From the NCBI GenBank assembly GCA_902587155.1, contig CACIKE010000002.1, positions 56,001 through 120,000 on the forward strand: a stretch of 64,000 nucleotides of DNA, read 5' to 3'. Below the pieces are notes generated by a model. That model was given only the letters and a program-made list of their open reading frames with translations. It had not been told where the DNA came from and did no database searches. Each line of letters begins with the position of its first letter. Position 1 is the stretch's first letter. Positions 63,923 through 64,000 of the stretch are shown here, one piece after another. The stretch is from an uncultured Pelagibacteraceae bacterium (GTDB taxonomy: Bacteria > Pseudomonadota > Alphaproteobacteria > Pelagibacterales > Pelagibacteraceae). The position numbers were made by a program, and so were the translations under genes.

Positions 63923-64000
63923 AATCAAGCGTTTAAGGGCGTGTGGCGGATGCCTTGGCACTGAAAGCCGATGAAGGACGTGATATACTGCGATAAGTTT
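63923..64000 (+). rRNA. rrl: 23S ribosomal RNA, 5' end (runs off the window)
   Basis: The first 78 bases: AAGCGTTTAAGGGCGTGTGG, GGATGCCTTGGCA and GATGAAGGACGTGATA align with the 5' end of E. coli 23S. The exact first base is uncertain by a few positions. Confidence 0.95.

Overview
The window is a very AT-rich, tightly packed bacterial chromosome segment that reads as a SAR11-type (Pelagibacterales, Alphaproteobacteria) genome. The evidence is the 16S rRNA gene near the right end, the order of the housekeeping genes (aroA-rpsA-ihfB-pyrF-trpFBA-accD-folC-trx; murA-DUF2948-hisD-infA; cobS-DnaJ-BolA-aroB-aroK), GcrA, DUF1178, DUF2948 and DUF4167 proteins, tRNA-His without G-1, and extreme streamlining. 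Most genes overlap or lie within a few bases of each other, and most convergent gene pairs overlap at their stop codons. I see no insertion sequence, prophage, integrase or CRISPR array.

Layout. 1-4.5 kb: the start of cobS, a J-domain protein, bolA, aroB and aroK (shikimate pathway), then a small membrane ORF and a secreted or anchored helical protein of unknown function. 4.5-6.7 kb: def-fmt-truA. 6.7-14.1 kb, minus strand: a SET-domain methyltransferase beside a histone-deacetylase-family hydrolase, dapE-dapD (lysine and peptidoglycan), a HAD phosphatase, argB, and yidC-yidD-rnpA-rpmH; yidC carries a one-base frameshift in a T run. 14.1-22.9 kb: a TVP38-type membrane protein, tRNA-Thr, two small basic ORFs, dcd-murA-DUF2948-hisD-infA, tRNA-Phe, a cold-shock gene with terminator, and tRNA-His-hisS-hisZ-hisG. 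23-26.7 kb: rmuC, an exonuclease resembling mitochondrial MGME1, exonuclease I and a thioredoxin. 26.7-38.6 kb, minus strand: the long run from folC up to aroA, then lptB-lptC-kdsD and a ribonuclease D-like gene. 38.6-47.3 kb: an NDUFA9-like protein, gcrA, argD-argF, a membrane cytochrome c, kdsB-pheA, SRP RNA and dnaX-ybaB-recR. 47.3-61.7 kb: malate synthase G, accA with an added C-terminal membrane helix, secA, argJ, DUF1178, ubiG, lysC-ispG-prfA-prmC-DUF4167 and an M23 peptidase. 61.7-64 kb: rRNA operon leader, 16S, tRNA-Ile, tRNA-Ala and the start of 23S.

Together the genes cover amino-acid biosynthesis (Arg: argB, argD, argF, argJ; Lys/DAP: lysC, dapD, dapE; Trp; His; Phe; chorismate), LPS (kdsB, kdsD, lptB, lptC), fatty-acid initiation (accA, accD), translation and protein export (def, fmt, prfA, prmC, rpsA, infA, secA, yidC, SRP RNA), replication and repair (dnaX, recR, rmuC, ExoI) and carbon metabolism (malate synthase).

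The points I find most worth following up are: (1) an MGME1-like exonuclease with RmuC and ExoI next to the thioredoxin gene, where many alphaproteobacteria keep addAB; (2) tRNA-His ending four bases before the hisS start codon, with the only Shine-Dalgarno-like bases inside the tRNA acceptor stem; (3) tRNA-Phe and tRNA-His both replacing the G18-U55 elbow pair by A18-G55; (4) a C-terminal membrane helix on AccA; (5) an rRNA leader hairpin that competes with a long stem bracketing 16S; and (6) the SET/HDAC pair. Everything was read by eye from the sequence; family assignments rest on recognised motifs and remembered homologues, with no database search.
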